The notes under the pieces: model-generated
The model's input: only the letters and a program-made list of their open reading frames with translations
Database searches by the model: none
What the model was told of the DNA's origin: nothing
Source of the DNA: a virus
Virus record (IMG/VR): IMGVR_UViG_3300033153_009436
Location: 1 to 52,428 of that record
Reading direction: 5' to 3' (one strand)
Length of the DNA stretch: 52,428 bases
Part shown: positions 42,052-50,001 of the stretch, piece after piece
How positions within the stretch are numbered: the first letter of the stretch is position 1
How the letters are laid out: the number at the start of each line of letters is the position of its first letter
Made by a program: the position numbers and the translations under genes

Positions 42052-43148
42052 TTTGGATTTAAAGGATTAAAATATTTAATTTTATCTGAGTCAAGATCTT
42101 TTAATGCAGACTTAACCCATTTTTCATCCACAGTGTCTTTATAAGACAAAATATGACAGGTTGCCTTTTGATCAGGATTAAGTCTTAACAATCTACCTAT
42201 TCTTTGTGATGATTTTCTTTCATTTCCATATGAATGCATTATTATACCTTGTTGTAAACCAGGAATATTAACTCCTTCACTTAGTTGCAATACACATGAT
42301 AATTTATCTATTCTACCATCAGAAAATAATTGAAGATTATCTTCAGATTCTGAGTTGCCAGAATGATAACTATGAGAACATACTCTATCAGCTTGTTTGT
42401 GAGTATTTGCAAAGATTATACACTTTTGACCTATGTTTTTAATTAGACCTTTCATATAATTTTCTTTGGTTTTATAATCCATTAATCCTCTCATTCTCAT
42501 TATAGATGCAAACTGCTTCTGTTTTTGAGTTTGAGCATCATATACACGTCCAGTATAATATTCATAGTCTTTATGTTCTGAAGTATACCATTTCTTATCT
42601 TCCTTAGTTTTTTTAGATAATGTCTGAAGTTTAGATAATGTTAATTCATGTACAATTATTTGATAATCATTTAAAATATCTTGATCTGTAGCTTCATCTA
42701 CACTAAACGTGTATACAATAGGACAGTATTTATCTACTAGTCTGTATTTTTCTGATCCACGTCTTTGTGGTGGTGTACCAGTAAGTCCCACAATCTTTCC
42801 TTTAAATTCAGATAAAAATGGTTCATGTGTCTCTAATAAACTATGACATTCATCCAAATACACTATATCAAAATCATTAGGATTATATTTATTTATAGAA
42901 AGATAAGTGCTGAATGTTATATGTTCTGTTAATCTTAAACCCATTTTTACAAGTTCATCAGTCCAAGATTGAAATATTGATTTCTTTGGAGCAACTACCA
43001 ACACTTTTAAAAATGGTTGATAATTTTTCTGCATATGTTGAATTGCTATCCTGGTTTTACCCACTCCCATAGAGATACCTAATCCACATCTATTATGCTT
43101 TAATGTCTCTTGTAAAGCTGCTTCTTGTACTATTTCTTGATTGCTCAT
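42048..43148 (-). CDS. Superfamily 2 DNA/RNA helicase (DECH box)
   Basis: 366 residues. Motif I MGVGKT at 27-32, Ia VVAPKKS, II DECH at 99-102, III TGTPP at 123-127, VI QRIGRLLRL near 316-324. It is a compact SF2 enzyme of the kind found in crAss-like replication modules (SNF2/DEAD type). Possible work: fork restart or branch migration with RusA. It overlaps both neighbours by 4 bases. Confidence 0.85.
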   Translation of the reverse strand: MSNQEIVQEAALQETLKHNRCGLGISMGVGKTRIAIQHMQKNYQPFLKVLVVAPKKSIFQSWTDELVKMGLRLTEHITFSTYLSINKYNPNDFDIVYLDECHSLLETHEPFLSEFKGKIVGLTGTPPQRRGSEKYRLVDKYCPIVYTFSVDEATDQDILNDYQIIVHELTLSKLQTLSKKTKEDKKWYTSEHKDYEYYTGRVYDAQTQKQKQFASIMRMRGLMDYKTKENYMKGLIKNIGQKCIIFANTHKQADRVCSHSYHSGNSESEDNLQLFSDGRIDKLSCVLQLSEGVNIPGLQQGIIMHSYGNERKSSQRIGRLLRLNPDQKATCHILSYKDTVDEKWVKSALKDLDSDKIKYFNPLNPK

Positions 43149-43366
43149 AATTTTTCTCCTTTATATTTTTCTATTTTATCTGGTTGATATTTATTCATAT
43201 AATCTAAGAATGCTTCTTCTATTGTTTCTCCTTTGCCTACATTAGCATCACCATTAAAGTAATTTCCTTCACTCCTATTAAAACAGAACCAAGCTTTTTT
43301 ATAGAAACTGTAATGAAATAATACACTATATAAATCTATTCCAAATATATCTTCAAATTCTGTCAT
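43145..43366 (-). CDS. Hypothetical small protein before the SF2 helicase
   Basis: 73 residues, rich in aromatic residues (YSVLFHYSFYKKAWFCFNRS) and Gly. The pattern recalls small phage alpha-beta sandwich proteins with a GETIEEAF helix start. It begins 22 bases after the tRNA gene and overlaps the helicase as ATGA. Not recognised. Confidence 0.55.
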   Translation of the reverse strand: MTEFEDIFGIDLYSVLFHYSFYKKAWFCFNRSEGNYFNGDANVGKGETIEEAFLDYMNKYQPDKIEKYKGEKL

Positions 43367-43387
43367 TGTTTATTATTTTAAAATTAG

Positions 43388-43460
43388 TAGCGGGTATAGG
43401 ATTTGAACCTATGACCTTCAGGATATGAGCCTGACGAGCTGACCACTGCTCTAACCCGCT
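43388..43460 (-). tRNA. tRNA-Met (anticodon CAT)
   Basis: On the minus strand a full cloverleaf: acceptor AGCGGGT with ACCCGCT, D-arm GAGC/GCTC, anticodon stem TCAGG/CCTGA with loop CTCATAT, T-arm with GGTTCAAATCC. CCA is not encoded. CAT can also mean tRNA-Ile with lysidine; the acceptor begins A-U so it is less likely an initiator. It lies between two small genes, 3 bases from the upstream stop. Confidence 0.93.
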
Positions 43461-43464
43461 TAAA

Positions 43465-43713
43465 CTATTCTTTACAAAAGGGATTTTCTTTGTCTGATCC
43501 AGTAAGTTTCATATATATTAATTGACTTCTAAAAGCATCTATAGCTTGTTTATAACCTGCTAATGCAACAATAAGTTGTCTTGTATCTCCAGATTCTTGA
43601 TACTTTTCATATTGATCATCAGCTATAGCTAAAGATCTTCTTCTAAGGTCTCCTATAGTTTTAGTTTCTTTTGTAGATTTTACTGATAACTTATTTTTCT
43701 TTTTTGTTGTCAT
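43465..43713 (-). CDS. Hypothetical small helical protein
   Basis: 82 residues: basic N-terminus (TTKKKNKLSVKSTKETK), then a helical region with SGDTRQLIVALAGYKQAIDA and FRSQLIYMKLTG, a pattern seen in several phage proteins of unknown role. It ends just before the tRNA and may be cotranscribed with it. Overlaps the zinc-ribbon gene by 23 bases. Confidence 0.55.
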   Translation of the reverse strand: MTTKKKNKLSVKSTKETKTIGDLRRRSLAIADDQYEKYQESGDTRQLIVALAGYKQAIDAFRSQLIYMKLTGSDKENPFCKE

Positions 43714-44227
43714 TTTCTTTCTTTTTTATTGATAATAGTTCTCTCCATATATTAAGTTGTTTCCTTTTTAATTCTATTAACTCAAGTGGAATATCTTTTC
43801 TGGTAAGAATAGTATCTCTGTATAGATTATACGCTATATAATGATCAGAATTTAATTCATATGTTCTATTTTCTTCATTTGACCGCCATTTTCTATGATA
43901 TAATTTATGACGTTTAGTGTAACCTGGAGAATTTTCACTATAGGTCTTATAATATTTTTTATAACATTTAATACATTGTGAGGTTAATCCATATATTCCA
44001 CTCTTCTTTTTATAAAAATCACTAAGAACTTTTTCTTCTTTACATGTAAAACAAATTTTAGTTGTAACACCAGAAAGAGGAAATCTACGAGCATTTGCAC
44101 ATTTTTTACATTGTGATGTACAATTATCTAATTGACGCTTATCAGAATGAAAATTATCTAAAGTTTTAAGATTATGACAAGCTATACATTTTTTTCTAAG
44201 AGAGATCTTCTTCTTCACAACATTCAT
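43691..44227 (-). CDS. Protein with two CxxC zinc-ribbon repeats
   Basis: 178 residues from the ATG at 44227 (MNVVKKKISL); a longer frame reaches 44287 but overlaps the HNH gene further. Two ribbons: CIACHNLKTLDNFHSD to CKKC and CFTCKEEKVLSDFYKK to CIKC, each followed by basic residues. This tandem is typical of phage DNA-binding or HNH-associated proteins. The C-terminus is Lys-rich (KKKENDNKKEK). It overlaps the HNH gene by 32 bases, so the two are co-translated and may work together. Confidence 0.65.
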   Translation of the reverse strand: MNVVKKKISLRKKCIACHNLKTLDNFHSDKRQLDNCTSQCKKCANARRFPLSGVTTKICFTCKEEKVLSDFYKKKSGIYGLTSQCIKCYKKYYKTYSENSPGYTKRHKLYHRKWRSNEENRTYELNSDHYIAYNLYRDTILTRKDIPLELIELKRKQLNIWRELLSIKKKENDNKKEK

Positions 44228-44498
44228 TCTCTTCTCCTTTCCCTGTATAACCAAAGCCATATTCTTTGGCTTCTTGTATATGATCATGTATAAAACTATG
44301 ACATTGTCTACATGCTGCTACCCAGGTGGTTATGTCTAAATGATACTTACCTCTTCCTTTCTTATGATGAATATCTGTAGCTTGTAAACCACAATCACCT
44401 ACTTTTATCTGACACATTGGGTGCTCAAGAAGGAAGTCCTTCCTGAGTTTTGTATAAGCTCTATTGGTCTTGGCCATTTTCTTTGATACTTTTCTCAT
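44196..44498 (-). CDS. HNH endonuclease
   Basis: 100 residues. Zinc ligands C29 and C36, C63 and C66; catalytic pair H44-H45 in TDIHHKKGRGKY; CHSFIHDH with H67 and H71. This is a small free-standing HNH nuclease, either packaging-linked or homing-type. Start at 44498 overlaps the preceding stop by 4 bases; an alternative start is MAKTNRAYTK at 44477. Confidence 0.8.
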   Translation of the reverse strand: MRKVSKKMAKTNRAYTKLRKDFLLEHPMCQIKVGDCGLQATDIHHKKGRGKYHLDITTWVAACRQCHSFIHDHIQEAKEYGFGYTGKGEENECCEEEDLS

Positions 44499-45007
44499 TT
44501 TACTTGTAAATAATTTTTAGTTAATAATCCTTTTCCCATAAAAAAAAGAATAACATCTTCATACTTAATTCCAAGATCCTTGAATGATATAGTATTTTTA
44601 TATAGATCACATGTATTTTCTACAGGTATATCTAAAATATTTTTTGCAAGTTTACTATTATGAAATACTTTAAATACTTTATTAGCTGATCCATTGCATA
44701 TTACTTGTTTCCAAGCATTAAGTTCTTTTTGACCACGAGTCCATACTTTTCTTATTCTTCTCTTTTTATCCCAATGCATTTTATTCAGATCTTGTTGATT
44801 GTAGACATTTATACCATGAAGAACTCTTTTAAACAGAAAGTGTTGGTAAGGATTTAATTTTGTATAAATTATAGTTTGTTTTGGTTCTTTGACATATAAC
44901 TGATACTCACTTAATATACCCAGGTACATATATTTTTGTTCTATATCAGTTGTTCTAAGATTTTGCTTTAAGTTTTTGAGTGAATTTAATTGGTTTTTAG
45001 TGAACAT
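44495..45007 (-). CDS. Hypothetical conserved phage protein
   Basis: 170 residues, basic, Tyr/Lys/Asn-rich. A segment LNPYQHFLFKRVLHGINVYN then MHWDKKRRIRKVWTRGQ occurs, to my knowledge, in other Bacteroidetes phages, with no assigned role. The basic patch suggests nucleic-acid binding. First gene after the terminator at 45054. Confidence 0.55.
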   Translation of the reverse strand: MFTKNQLNSLKNLKQNLRTTDIEQKYMYLGILSEYQLYVKEPKQTIIYTKLNPYQHFLFKRVLHGINVYNQQDLNKMHWDKKRRIRKVWTRGQKELNAWKQVICNGSANKVFKVFHNSKLAKNILDIPVENTCDLYKNTISFKDLGIKYEDVILFFMGKGLLTKNYLQVK

Positions 45008-45053
45008 GAGTGTGGGTTTAGAGGGTTATAAAGATAGTAAATTTAATAAGTTT

Positions 45054-45088
45054 AAAAAAATGGGCAGCTCAATTAAGAACTGCCCATT
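45054..45088 (-). terminator. Intrinsic terminator after the gene at 45148
   Basis: AATGGGCAG (45059-45067) pairs with CTGCCCATT (45080-45088), 9 bp, followed on the minus strand by a T-run (45060-45054). A short extra hairpin, CAAGGT/ACCTTG at 45117-45131, lies between the stop and this terminator. Confidence 0.85.
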
Positions 45089-45147
45089 ATAGAGCTTTTG
45101 GGGTAGTGTTCATTACCAAGGTGCTACCTTGAACCTTACTCTAATTT

Positions 45148-45738
45148 TTATAATTCAAAGGATTCATCTTCTTTTTCTTCCACCTCTTCTAATTCTTCCA
45201 CTTCTTCCACCTCTTCTGTTTTCTCCTCTTCTTCAATATTCTCCTTGATTTTCTCAAGGTCTTCTGCACTTATAGTTACAGCCTTATCTGGTTCATCAGC
45301 ATCTTTAGCTACTGAATCAACTCCTTGAGCTTCTTTAATAGCATCCCCATTTGTATGAGGTATAAGACAATCTTCCTGAAGCCCTGAAGCATCATAGAAT
45401 GTCTTTCTGTAAATTGGCTCACCATGTGAACAACATACAACACCTGTTTCACCAGCTATTTTAAGATCTCTATCAGGTTCATTTGTACTAAATGGTTCAG
45501 TTCCCTCTCTTACAATGATTTGACCTGGTAAGCTTTTTTGCTTTGCTATACCTATGGCATTCAAATCTTCAACAGTACCATGAATTAATGTACTTAAAAC
45601 TGAACTTTTTACCCAACCACTAGCTGAAAATGCTACTTTTTCTTGAGTTATTCTAACATGTCCAAATTCTGGATTGTTTTTAGATTGACGGATTACATTA
45701 CCCAATTCATCAGGCTCAATTGTTACCTTGTTTTTCAT
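45148..45738 (-). CDS. Conserved phage protein with acidic tail
   Basis: 196 residues. The first 120 are a beta-rich domain (GHVRITQEKVAFSASGWVKS, then PGQIIVREGTEPFS and LKIAGETGVVCC) that I recognise as common in Bacteroidetes phages but of unknown role. The rest is a long Glu-rich segment ending EDESFEL, like the tips at 21229 and 35792. It may contact the same partner as an SSB. Made in a two-gene unit with the 45770 gene. Confidence 0.55.
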   Translation of the reverse strand: MKNKVTIEPDELGNVIRQSKNNPEFGHVRITQEKVAFSASGWVKSSVLSTLIHGTVEDLNAIGIAKQKSLPGQIIVREGTEPFSTNEPDRDLKIAGETGVVCCSHGEPIYRKTFYDASGLQEDCLIPHTNGDAIKEAQGVDSVAKDADEPDKAVTISAEDLEKIKENIEEEEKTEEVEEVEELEEVEEKEDESFEL

Positions 45739-45769
45739 TTGTTTTGATTTTTGATTAATAAATGATTAA

Positions 45770-46027
45770 TTATTCTTCTCTATGGAAATCTTCATCCTCT
45801 CTCTTTTGTTCTGAATCAATATCAGTAAGATCAGGTTCAATTTCATGATCTAATTCAGGATCCTTATACTTATTTTTAATATTAAAGGGCTGAAAAAAAG
45901 GATTATTTGTTTCTATAGAGTAACTTGAACTTAAACCAATAAGTTCATGAATGTCATTATCATCAAGCTCAAGATATTGCTCAATAGACAATTCAATAAT
46001 TTTACCATTAGAGAGTTGGTAGATCAT
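45770..46027 (-). CDS. Hypothetical small conserved phage protein
   Basis: 85 residues: MIYQLSNGKIIELSIEQYLE then DIHELIGLSS at the start, a pattern common in Bacteroidetes phage small proteins, and a very acidic second half (DPELDHEIEPDLTDID). First gene of the unit with promoter element 46048-46055. Unknown function. Confidence 0.58.
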   Translation of the reverse strand: MIYQLSNGKIIELSIEQYLELDDNDIHELIGLSSSYSIETNNPFFQPFNIKNKYKDPELDHEIEPDLTDIDSEQKREDEDFHREE

Positions 46028-46047
46028 TTGTTAATCTTTGAATTCTT

Positions 46048-46055
46048 CAAAAATA
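46048..46055 (-). promoter_or_regulatory. -7 type promoter element (TATTTTTG)
   Basis: On the minus strand TATTTTTG, matching TAnnTTTG, 20 bases before the start at 46027. No clear TTG at -33. The rest of the 121-base gap (46028-46148) shows no gene. Confidence 0.35.
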
Positions 46056-46148
46056 ACAAATTAATTTACCTAATTATAGTTTAAATCTTTAACGGTTTAA
46101 AATAGAATGCAGAAATATAGCTATCATTAAACTTGATTGTTATGTTTC

Positions 46149-46397
46149 TTACATGAGTCTTAATAGTTTTCCCTCACGTTTAATATAGTTCTTGTTTTTT
46201 AATTCTTGTATACTTCTATCCACTGTTCTACAACTTACTCCTCCTGTATCAGCAAGAGTTGCTATAGAAGGATAACAAGTTCTACGTTTATTTGCATATA
46301 CGCACAACATGCTGTAAATGGCTTTAGCTTGAAGTGATAATTCTGGATCTGTTATTACGGCATGTGATATAATTCCAAATTTATATTTTTTTGACAT
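46149..46397 (-). CDS. Winged helix-turn-helix protein (HTH_36-like)
   Basis: 82 residues. LSLQAKAIYSMLCVYANKRR, CYPSIATLADTGGVSCRTVD and RSIQELKNKNYIKRE are the helix, recognition helix and wing of the HTH_36 type found in replication initiators and phage regulators. It is probably a DNA-binding regulator; no effector domain is present. It overlaps the gene upstream by 17 bases and ends before the gap 46028-46148, where its target could be. Confidence 0.68.
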   Translation of the reverse strand: MSKKYKFGIISHAVITDPELSLQAKAIYSMLCVYANKRRTCYPSIATLADTGGVSCRTVDRSIQELKNKNYIKREGKLLRLM

Positions 46398-46569
46398 GTT
46401 TTCTTCTTACTATAGCAATAACTTCTTCAATAGTCTTTACCTTTTCAAGATCTGGATCATTAAAATCATATTTTATATTGAGAAACTTTCCAAAATTATC
46501 TTGGGTAGGTCCTCTTAAATAATAGTCCTCTTTTTCTTTATTCAATAATTGTACTGAAATTTTAGCCAT
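46381..46569 (-). CDS. Hypothetical small protein coupled to the HTH gene
   Basis: 62 residues with a beta start (KISVQLLNKEKEDYYLRGPT) and basic helical end (IAIVRRKHVKKI). It overlaps the HTH gene by 17 bases. Not recognised. Confidence 0.5.
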   Translation of the reverse strand: MAKISVQLLNKEKEDYYLRGPTQDNFGKFLNIKYDFNDPDLEKVKTIEEVIAIVRRKHVKKI

Positions 46570-46571
46570 TT

Positions 46572-46700
46572 TTATTGCAACTTTTTATATGCCCTTATTA
46601 CATTTTCTTGTTTTTCTATTTCAGTTTCAGTAGCATATGGATCATCATATAAATATTGTAAATGTCTTTCTAGTTTTTTTAAAAAATTATCGTGTGGCAT
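46572..46700 (-). CDS. Hypothetical small helical protein (42 aa)
   Basis: 42 residues, charged helical (FLKKLERHLQYLYDDPYATE, then EIEKQENVIRAYKKLQ), reminiscent of a helical hairpin. It overlaps the upstream gene by 14 bases and stops 2 bases before the next start. Short, but the gap fit supports it. Confidence 0.45.
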   Translation of the reverse strand: MPHDNFLKKLERHLQYLYDDPYATETEIEKQENVIRAYKKLQ

Positions 46701-47193
46701 TATTTTTAAGTTTAAAATATTTAATTGAATCTACATTTGGTAATAACTCTAAGTCAGAACTAGCTATTTCTTCTGGTATTATTTCTAATATCCATTTACC
46801 AGCTTTGTTTTTCTTTAAAATGAATAAATCAACTTTAAACTGAGAATAGTATGGATTAAATTTATCATCATCCCAACTACTATCATTTGTTATTTGTCCA
46901 TAAATTCTATCATCTTTATGAAGTAAACCAAAGTCTTTCATTATATCCTTTTCATATATATCACCAGCCCAATAATTTTTAGGAGTTGCTACTACATAAC
47001 AATTTCTATAAAATGGTTCATATACTGTTTTTTGAAGACTCATATTTATTAATAATTCTACTTGACTTGAAGTAAAAACATGTGTTATCATTGATTTAAT
47101 TATATCCTTATTTACAAGTCCTTTAGTAAATATAGGATCAATAATATGATCTACAACTTTTACAGATAAATTATATTTCTCTTTTCTACTCAT
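46687..47193 (-). CDS. Hypothetical protein
   Basis: 168 residues: a helical N-terminal half (HIIDPIFTKGLVNKDIIKSM) and a beta-type C-terminal half (FKVDLFILKKNKAGKWILEI). Mixed charge, no signal or membrane segment. It begins one base after the upstream small gene. Not recognised. Confidence 0.52.
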   Translation of the reverse strand: MSRKEKYNLSVKVVDHIIDPIFTKGLVNKDIIKSMITHVFTSSQVELLINMSLQKTVYEPFYRNCYVVATPKNYWAGDIYEKDIMKDFGLLHKDDRIYGQITNDSSWDDDKFNPYYSQFKVDLFILKKNKAGKWILEIIPEEIASSDLELLPNVDSIKYFKLKNNATR

Positions 47194-47194
47194 A

Positions 47195-47335
47195 CTATTT
47201 CTTTTTAATTATTTCCATCTTGAATTTCCAGAATATAATACGGTTGAAAAGATGTAATCCCCCTGGTGTATCTACTTGTACCTTCAAACGATTACTATCT
47301 TTACCCTTTCCTCTATTTTTCCTTATTCTTATCAT
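47195..47335 (-). CDS. Hypothetical small basic protein (46 aa)
   Basis: 46 residues with a very basic start (MIRIRKNRGKGKDSNRLKVQ) and a basic end (EIIKKK). It fills the gap between two genes with one base to the next start. Possible nucleic-acid binder from composition; unproven. Confidence 0.42.
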   Translation of the reverse strand: MIRIRKNRGKGKDSNRLKVQVDTPGGLHLFNRIIFWKFKMEIIKKK

Positions 47336-47347
47336 AATGATTTAGTT

Positions 47348-47734
47348 TTAATATTTTATATTTTTCACTTCAAAATAAATATGTTTAGGTGCTTTATTAA
47401 AATATTTAAATAATGCTGGACATAACCATACATTTAATGATCCAAAAGGAGTATCATATATATAATTAGTCCCCACTGGTGCTTTTATAGAAGATCTTTT
47501 TATCTTAAAATTATGAGTGGGAAAACTTTCTTTAGAAAATACTAAAGTACATCTATCAGCATCTTTAGTTACATGACTTAACATTGTATCTGCTCCTGCA
47601 ACAAATGGTTCTTTAACTAAATCTACATCAGGATCATCAAAAACCCATTGATCAAACCACATATATGGATGAACTATATTAAGTTGATTACCTGTTTTAT
47701 ATTTTCTCTTAAATAATTTTTCTAGTATATTCAT
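47348..47734 (-). CDS. DUF6717-like protein
   Basis: 128 residues from ATG at 47734 (MNILEKLFKRKY); the frame is open to 47785. The core WFDQWVFDDPDVDLVKEPFV then CTLVFSKESFPTH matches a small family I know as DUF6717. A later WLCPALFKYFN segment adds aromatic residues. Role unknown. Confidence 0.5.
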   Translation of the reverse strand: MNILEKLFKRKYKTGNQLNIVHPYMWFDQWVFDDPDVDLVKEPFVAGADTMLSHVTKDADRCTLVFSKESFPTHNFKIKRSSIKAPVGTNYIYDTPFGSLNVWLCPALFKYFNKAPKHIYFEVKNIKY

Positions 47735-47832
47735 GATTTTTATTTTATAGTTAATAAAGTAAGAGAATACTGCTGTATTATACACTTACGTCTCAAAAGA
47801 ACAGTATTTCTTACCCCTCCACTCACTCTTCT

Positions 47833-48171
47833 CTATCTTTTTGTTTCAAGTATTTCTCTCTCTTTTATATACTTGTGTTGTTTGTACGACACTGATGGCG
47901 TCTTTTCTAATGAAACAATAACTTTTTGTATGTTTTCTATATATAATGCTCCTATTTCTAAAGAAATTGTTTCATTATGCATATCCTCATCTAACCATTC
48001 AATACAATCTTCTAATGTATTTATCTCTTCATAAAATGGATTTATATACATATCTGTTTTTTGTATAATTGGTTGATGATATGTTATTTGAGCATTTACA
48101 GCTAATGCTACTAATGTCATTATACTAAAAAATAGTAGTGCTGTAACCAAACCTTTTATTGAATCTTTCAT
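47833..48171 (-). CDS. Putative secreted or membrane-anchored protein
   Basis: 112 residues. The N-terminus is a signal-like segment (IKGLVTALLFFSIMTLVALA then VNA, a plausible cleavage site before QITYHQP). The mature part is acidic and helical. It overlaps the next gene as ATGA. A periplasmic or surface role is likely; no family. Confidence 0.55.
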   Translation of the reverse strand: MKDSIKGLVTALLFFSIMTLVALAVNAQITYHQPIIQKTDMYINPFYEEINTLEDCIEWLDEDMHNETISLEIGALYIENIQKVIVSLEKTPSVSYKQHKYIKEREILETKR

Positions 48172-48758
48172 ATTATAAAATTTTTAGACATGTTTAACAT
48201 AAAACTATCTGGATAACCATTTAAATATTTTTTAATTATATCAACATTAGAGTATTTCAATTTTTCTCTAAGTGTTTTATAAAGTTCTCCTAGTTTTTTT
48301 AATTCATTAATATTATCAAAGTGATTATTAAATTTCACCTCATTTTTACTAGTTTTATACATAATTGTGTATTCATTTCCGTATATAACTATTTTTGGAT
48401 TAGCATCTATATCTATAAACCATGTATTCCATGGACCACCTGTTGAAACTTTTGTAGTGTTAGGACAAACTTCTTTTCCAAGTATTGTTAATTTTTCTCT
48501 TAACCATTTAGGAGTATTTCCACGTTTATGATATGTTGTATTGGTCATATGTTTATCAATATTATATTCTTGATGTACAAAACCACTATAATAAGCATTA
48601 GTTACATTAATTATTCCTTTATCAGTCTCAATCCCATTACAAAAACTAACATCAAATGAATGACCTTTAAATAAACAATTTCTTCCGCCCTTTACTATAC
48701 TTTGATAATCATCAAAACAAGCTTCTATTTTTTTAAGTTTTTTCTCTAACTTTTTCAT
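48168..48758 (-). CDS. Hypothetical protein
   Basis: 196 residues, with a helical lysine-rich start (MKKLEKKLKKIEACFDDYQS) and a beta-rich middle (IDANPKIVIYGNEYTIMYKT). No motif or membrane segment. It overlaps the secreted-protein gene by 4 bases. Not recognised. Confidence 0.52.
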   Translation of the reverse strand: MKKLEKKLKKIEACFDDYQSIVKGGRNCLFKGHSFDVSFCNGIETDKGIINVTNAYYSGFVHQEYNIDKHMTNTTYHKRGNTPKWLREKLTILGKEVCPNTTKVSTGGPWNTWFIDIDANPKIVIYGNEYTIMYKTSKNEVKFNNHFDNINELKKLGELYKTLREKLKYSNVDIIKKYLNGYPDSFMLNMSKNFII

Positions 48759-48777
48759 AGTTGTTTTAAATTATTAT

Positions 48778-49161
48778 TTATGGAACATCTACAGTAGAAG
48801 GATCAGGTAAACCTAATAACAATTCATTATCTCTCTGTACTCTTTCTCTAAATTGCTCTGTTTTACGATCATATACTAAACCTTTGTAAGTCAGTATTTT
48901 TGCTCTTATTTCTCCTTCTCTCTCATCATCATCAGGCCAGTAACAATCTGTAGTATCAGTTTCCCAATGAACTGCAGCTTCAATTAATCTCCTCATATTA
49001 GGTTCAAAATCCTCATCTTTGTTATGACCTATAAATACCCTTTCTAATATTTGTGCAGCTTCTTTCTTAGTCATCTCAACACCCTGTTTTTTTCCTTCAT
49101 CAAGAACTTCCTGAGCAGTAATAACAATCATTACTTTATTATCTATCATCTGTACTTTCAT
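48778..49161 (-). CDS. Hypothetical acidic protein
   Basis: 127 residues, acidic, helical centre (EMTKKEAAQILERVFIGHNK) and a DCYWPDDDEREGEI segment. It ends with a Pro/Asp stretch (LLGLPDPSTVDVP). No known family. Confidence 0.52.
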   Translation of the reverse strand: MKVQMIDNKVMIVITAQEVLDEGKKQGVEMTKKEAAQILERVFIGHNKDEDFEPNMRRLIEAAVHWETDTTDCYWPDDDEREGEIRAKILTYKGLVYDRKTEQFRERVQRDNELLLGLPDPSTVDVP

Positions 49162-49170
49162 AACTCTATA

Positions 49171-49353
49171 CTATTTTTTATTAGTTCTTTCTTTAGTTAT
49201 ATGATATTGTAATAATATTGTACTAATCACAATACCAACAATACTTAAACATCCTGCAATAATGAAAACTTCAATGTTTATAGTACTTGCTAAAACAGTT
49301 AAAAAAATAAATATAAATATAGGAATCAATAAAAAAATCAATTTCTTTTCCAT
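49171..49353 (-). CDS. Small membrane protein with two helices
   Basis: 60 residues, two hydrophobic helices (LIFLLIPIFIFIFLTVLA and VFIIAGCLSIVGIVISTILL) with a basic C-terminal end (KERTNKK). One of several small membrane proteins in this part. Function unknown. Confidence 0.55.
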   Translation of the reverse strand: MEKKLIFLLIPIFIFIFLTVLASTINIEVFIIAGCLSIVGIVISTILLQYHITKERTNKK

Positions 49354-49357
49354 AATA

Positions 49358-49660
49358 CTATTCTTTAAATTTAAATCTTACTGCTACAAATGGTAATACA
49401 ATCATTAAACCATGATCATATGCTGCATAAAATCCAATTCCTTTTACAAACTCAAGTTTAATTGTAGGAATTATATCTATATCCATCTTATATGCCTGGA
49501 TAAATGCTATAACTGCAGCGATATGGAATATTATTACTATTAAAATAAATGTAGGTATATCAGTTACTACATCTATTGTTCCTAACAATAAACCAATATC
49601 TATAACTGCTAACATTGCAGGCATTACTATTAAATACAAAAATTTATATAGTCTCTTCAT
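49358..49660 (-). CDS. Small membrane protein
   Basis: 100 residues, with two or three hydrophobic helices (FLYLIVMPAMLAVIDIGLLL, FILIVIIFHIAAVIAFIQAY and a C-terminal aromatic segment). It is 4 bases upstream of the 49171 membrane protein, so the two may form a complex. Not recognised. Confidence 0.55.
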   Translation of the reverse strand: MKRLYKFLYLIVMPAMLAVIDIGLLLGTIDVVTDIPTFILIVIIFHIAAVIAFIQAYKMDIDIIPTIKLEFVKGIGFYAAYDHGLMIVLPFVAVRFKFKE

Positions 49661-49802
49661 TTTTCTTTAGTTTTATATGTTTAGTCACTGATTTTTTATA
49701 TACTTCACCCTTCCTATTTTTAATTCCAGGTTGCTCAGTTATTTCAACTATTTGTTTATAATATTTATTTCTTGAAATTTCAATAATCTTTTTTGCTATC
49801 AT
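49644..49802 (-). CDS. Hypothetical small basic protein
   Basis: 52 residues from ATG at 49802 (MIAKKIIEISRNKYYKQIVE); a longer frame starts at 49832 but overlaps the preceding gene more. Very basic at the end (KHIKLKKNEETI). It overlaps its neighbours by 17 and 23 bases. Not recognised. Confidence 0.45.
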   Translation of the reverse strand: MIAKKIIEISRNKYYKQIVEITEQPGIKNRKGEVYKKSVTKHIKLKKNEETI

Positions 49803-49968
49803 TTTTTCTATTTTTATGAAATTCTTCATCAATTTTTTGCAAATTATCCATTAGTTTAGCTTCACTTCTCTTTTCTTTGGCTTCTTTAGGCTTATCAAAG
49901 ATCTCAAAGGCTAATGCTTCTTTTCTTAGATGTTCTGCCATTTTTTGAAATGGTGTTTTTCTACTCAT
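49780..49968 (-). CDS. Hypothetical small charged protein
   Basis: 62 residues, helical and charged (FQKMAEHLRKEALAFEIFDK, then KEAKEKRSEAKLMDNLQKID), ending NDSKKDY. No hydrophobic core. It is one of a series of small overlapping genes. Not recognised. Confidence 0.48.
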   Translation of the reverse strand: MSRKTPFQKMAEHLRKEALAFEIFDKPKEAKEKRSEAKLMDNLQKIDEEFHKNRKNDSKKDY

Positions 49969-50001
49969 ACAAATATTGGTCTATTATAAAATGGGTTTAT
50001 A

